Shown: positions 6,142-6,268 of the stretch, piece by piece
Position numbering within the stretch: position 1 is the first letter of the stretch
How the letters are laid out: each line of letters opens with the position of its first letter
NCBI GenBank assembly: GCA_031257655.1
Contig: JAIROF010000025.1
Location: forward strand, 1 to 6,268
DNA from: Prevotellaceae bacterium
GTDB taxonomy: Bacteria > Bacteroidota > Bacteroidia > Bacteroidales > UBA932
Length of the DNA stretch: 6,268 nt
Reading direction: 5' to 3'
Made by a program: the position numbers and the translations under genes
The notes under the pieces: generated by a model
Told to the model about the DNA's origin: nothing
Seen by the model: only the letters and a program-made list of their open reading frames with translations
The model's database searches: none

Positions 6142-6228
6142 CCTCTGTGCTCCTCCGTGAAACCTCCGTGCTTCTCTGTGCCGGCATTGCGCAGAGGTGC
6201 ACGGAGGTTTCACGGAGGAGCACAGAGG
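6142..6228. repeat. Long hairpin repeat: perfect 30-bp arms plus inner stem
   Basis: The outer arms 6142-6171 and 6199-6228 are exact reverse complements over 30 bases (CCTCTGTGCTCCTCCGTG... type). An inner stem continues from 6173-6181 with 6189-6197 (mostly paired, two G-T wobbles), leaving the 7-base loop 6182-6188. The arms are built from CACGGAGG/CACAGAGG words. It is the complete form of the truncated copy at 95-150. The length and symmetry suggest a MITE-like or REP-like element, but I see no target duplication and no transposase. Confidence 0.85.
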
Positions 6229-6268
6229 GCCTACGCCGAAATCAGCACGCCGAACGGCATTCTGCATT

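Noticed and set aside
6142..6228. Insertion sequence end
   Set aside because: The inverted arms enclose only a short loop, there is no transposase in the window, and no target duplication is visible next to the arms.
5989..6267. Minus-strand open frame at the right edge
   Set aside because: It runs through the long hairpin and the TCCGCTAATT repeats. The translation contains repeated SGQKK motifs and no domain.

Overview
The window looks like a chromosomal piece of a Bacteroidota genome, most likely Bacteroidales. The evidence is a secreted protein with a type IX secretion (Por) C-terminal sorting domain, two promoters resembling the Bacteroidota consensus (TTTG, spacer, TAnnTTTG), mostly A-rich start regions without Shine-Dalgarno sequences, and intergenic DNA full of short iterated repeats. 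The species cannot be named from the sequence.

Layout: positions 1-389 hold no convincing gene. They contain a truncated copy of a palindromic CACAGAGG-type repeat, two or three inverted repeats and an array of seven CAATTCT heptamers. Positions 390-1983 (minus strand) form a two-gene transcription unit: a T9SS-exported protein of unknown function (964-1983), followed one base later by a UPF0316/DUF2179 membrane protein with a GTG start (390-962). Positions 1984-2491 are a divergent intergenic region with a promoter at each end. Between the promoters lie four tandem or palindromic repeat families: 10.7 AATGGTT units, a perfect 30-bp palindrome, six 9-bp TCGCAAAGG-like units and eleven CAATTCT units. 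Positions 2492-4753 (plus) encode a complete periplasmic or lipoprotein glycoside hydrolase family 3 beta-glucosidase of the BglX type. A strong bidirectional terminator-like hairpin (4805-4851) separates it from the convergent butyrate kinase gene buk (4882-5949, minus). Positions 5950-6268 are again repeat-rich: a TCCGCTAATT series, one copy of which abuts the buk start codon, and a complete long hairpin (6142-6228) related to the truncated copy at the left edge.

Functionally the genes are separate. BglX would release glucose or other sugars from beta-linked oligosaccharides in the periplasm. Butyrate kinase would make ATP from butyryl-phosphate at the end of fermentation, but its usual partner ptb is not adjacent within the window. 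The T9SS protein is surface-exposed or secreted with unknown role, and the UPF0316 protein sits in the inner membrane. I see no defence system, CRISPR array, insertion sequence or obviously new multi-gene system. The unusual part is the repeat content of the intergenic regions and its position next to promoters, stop codons and a start codon.
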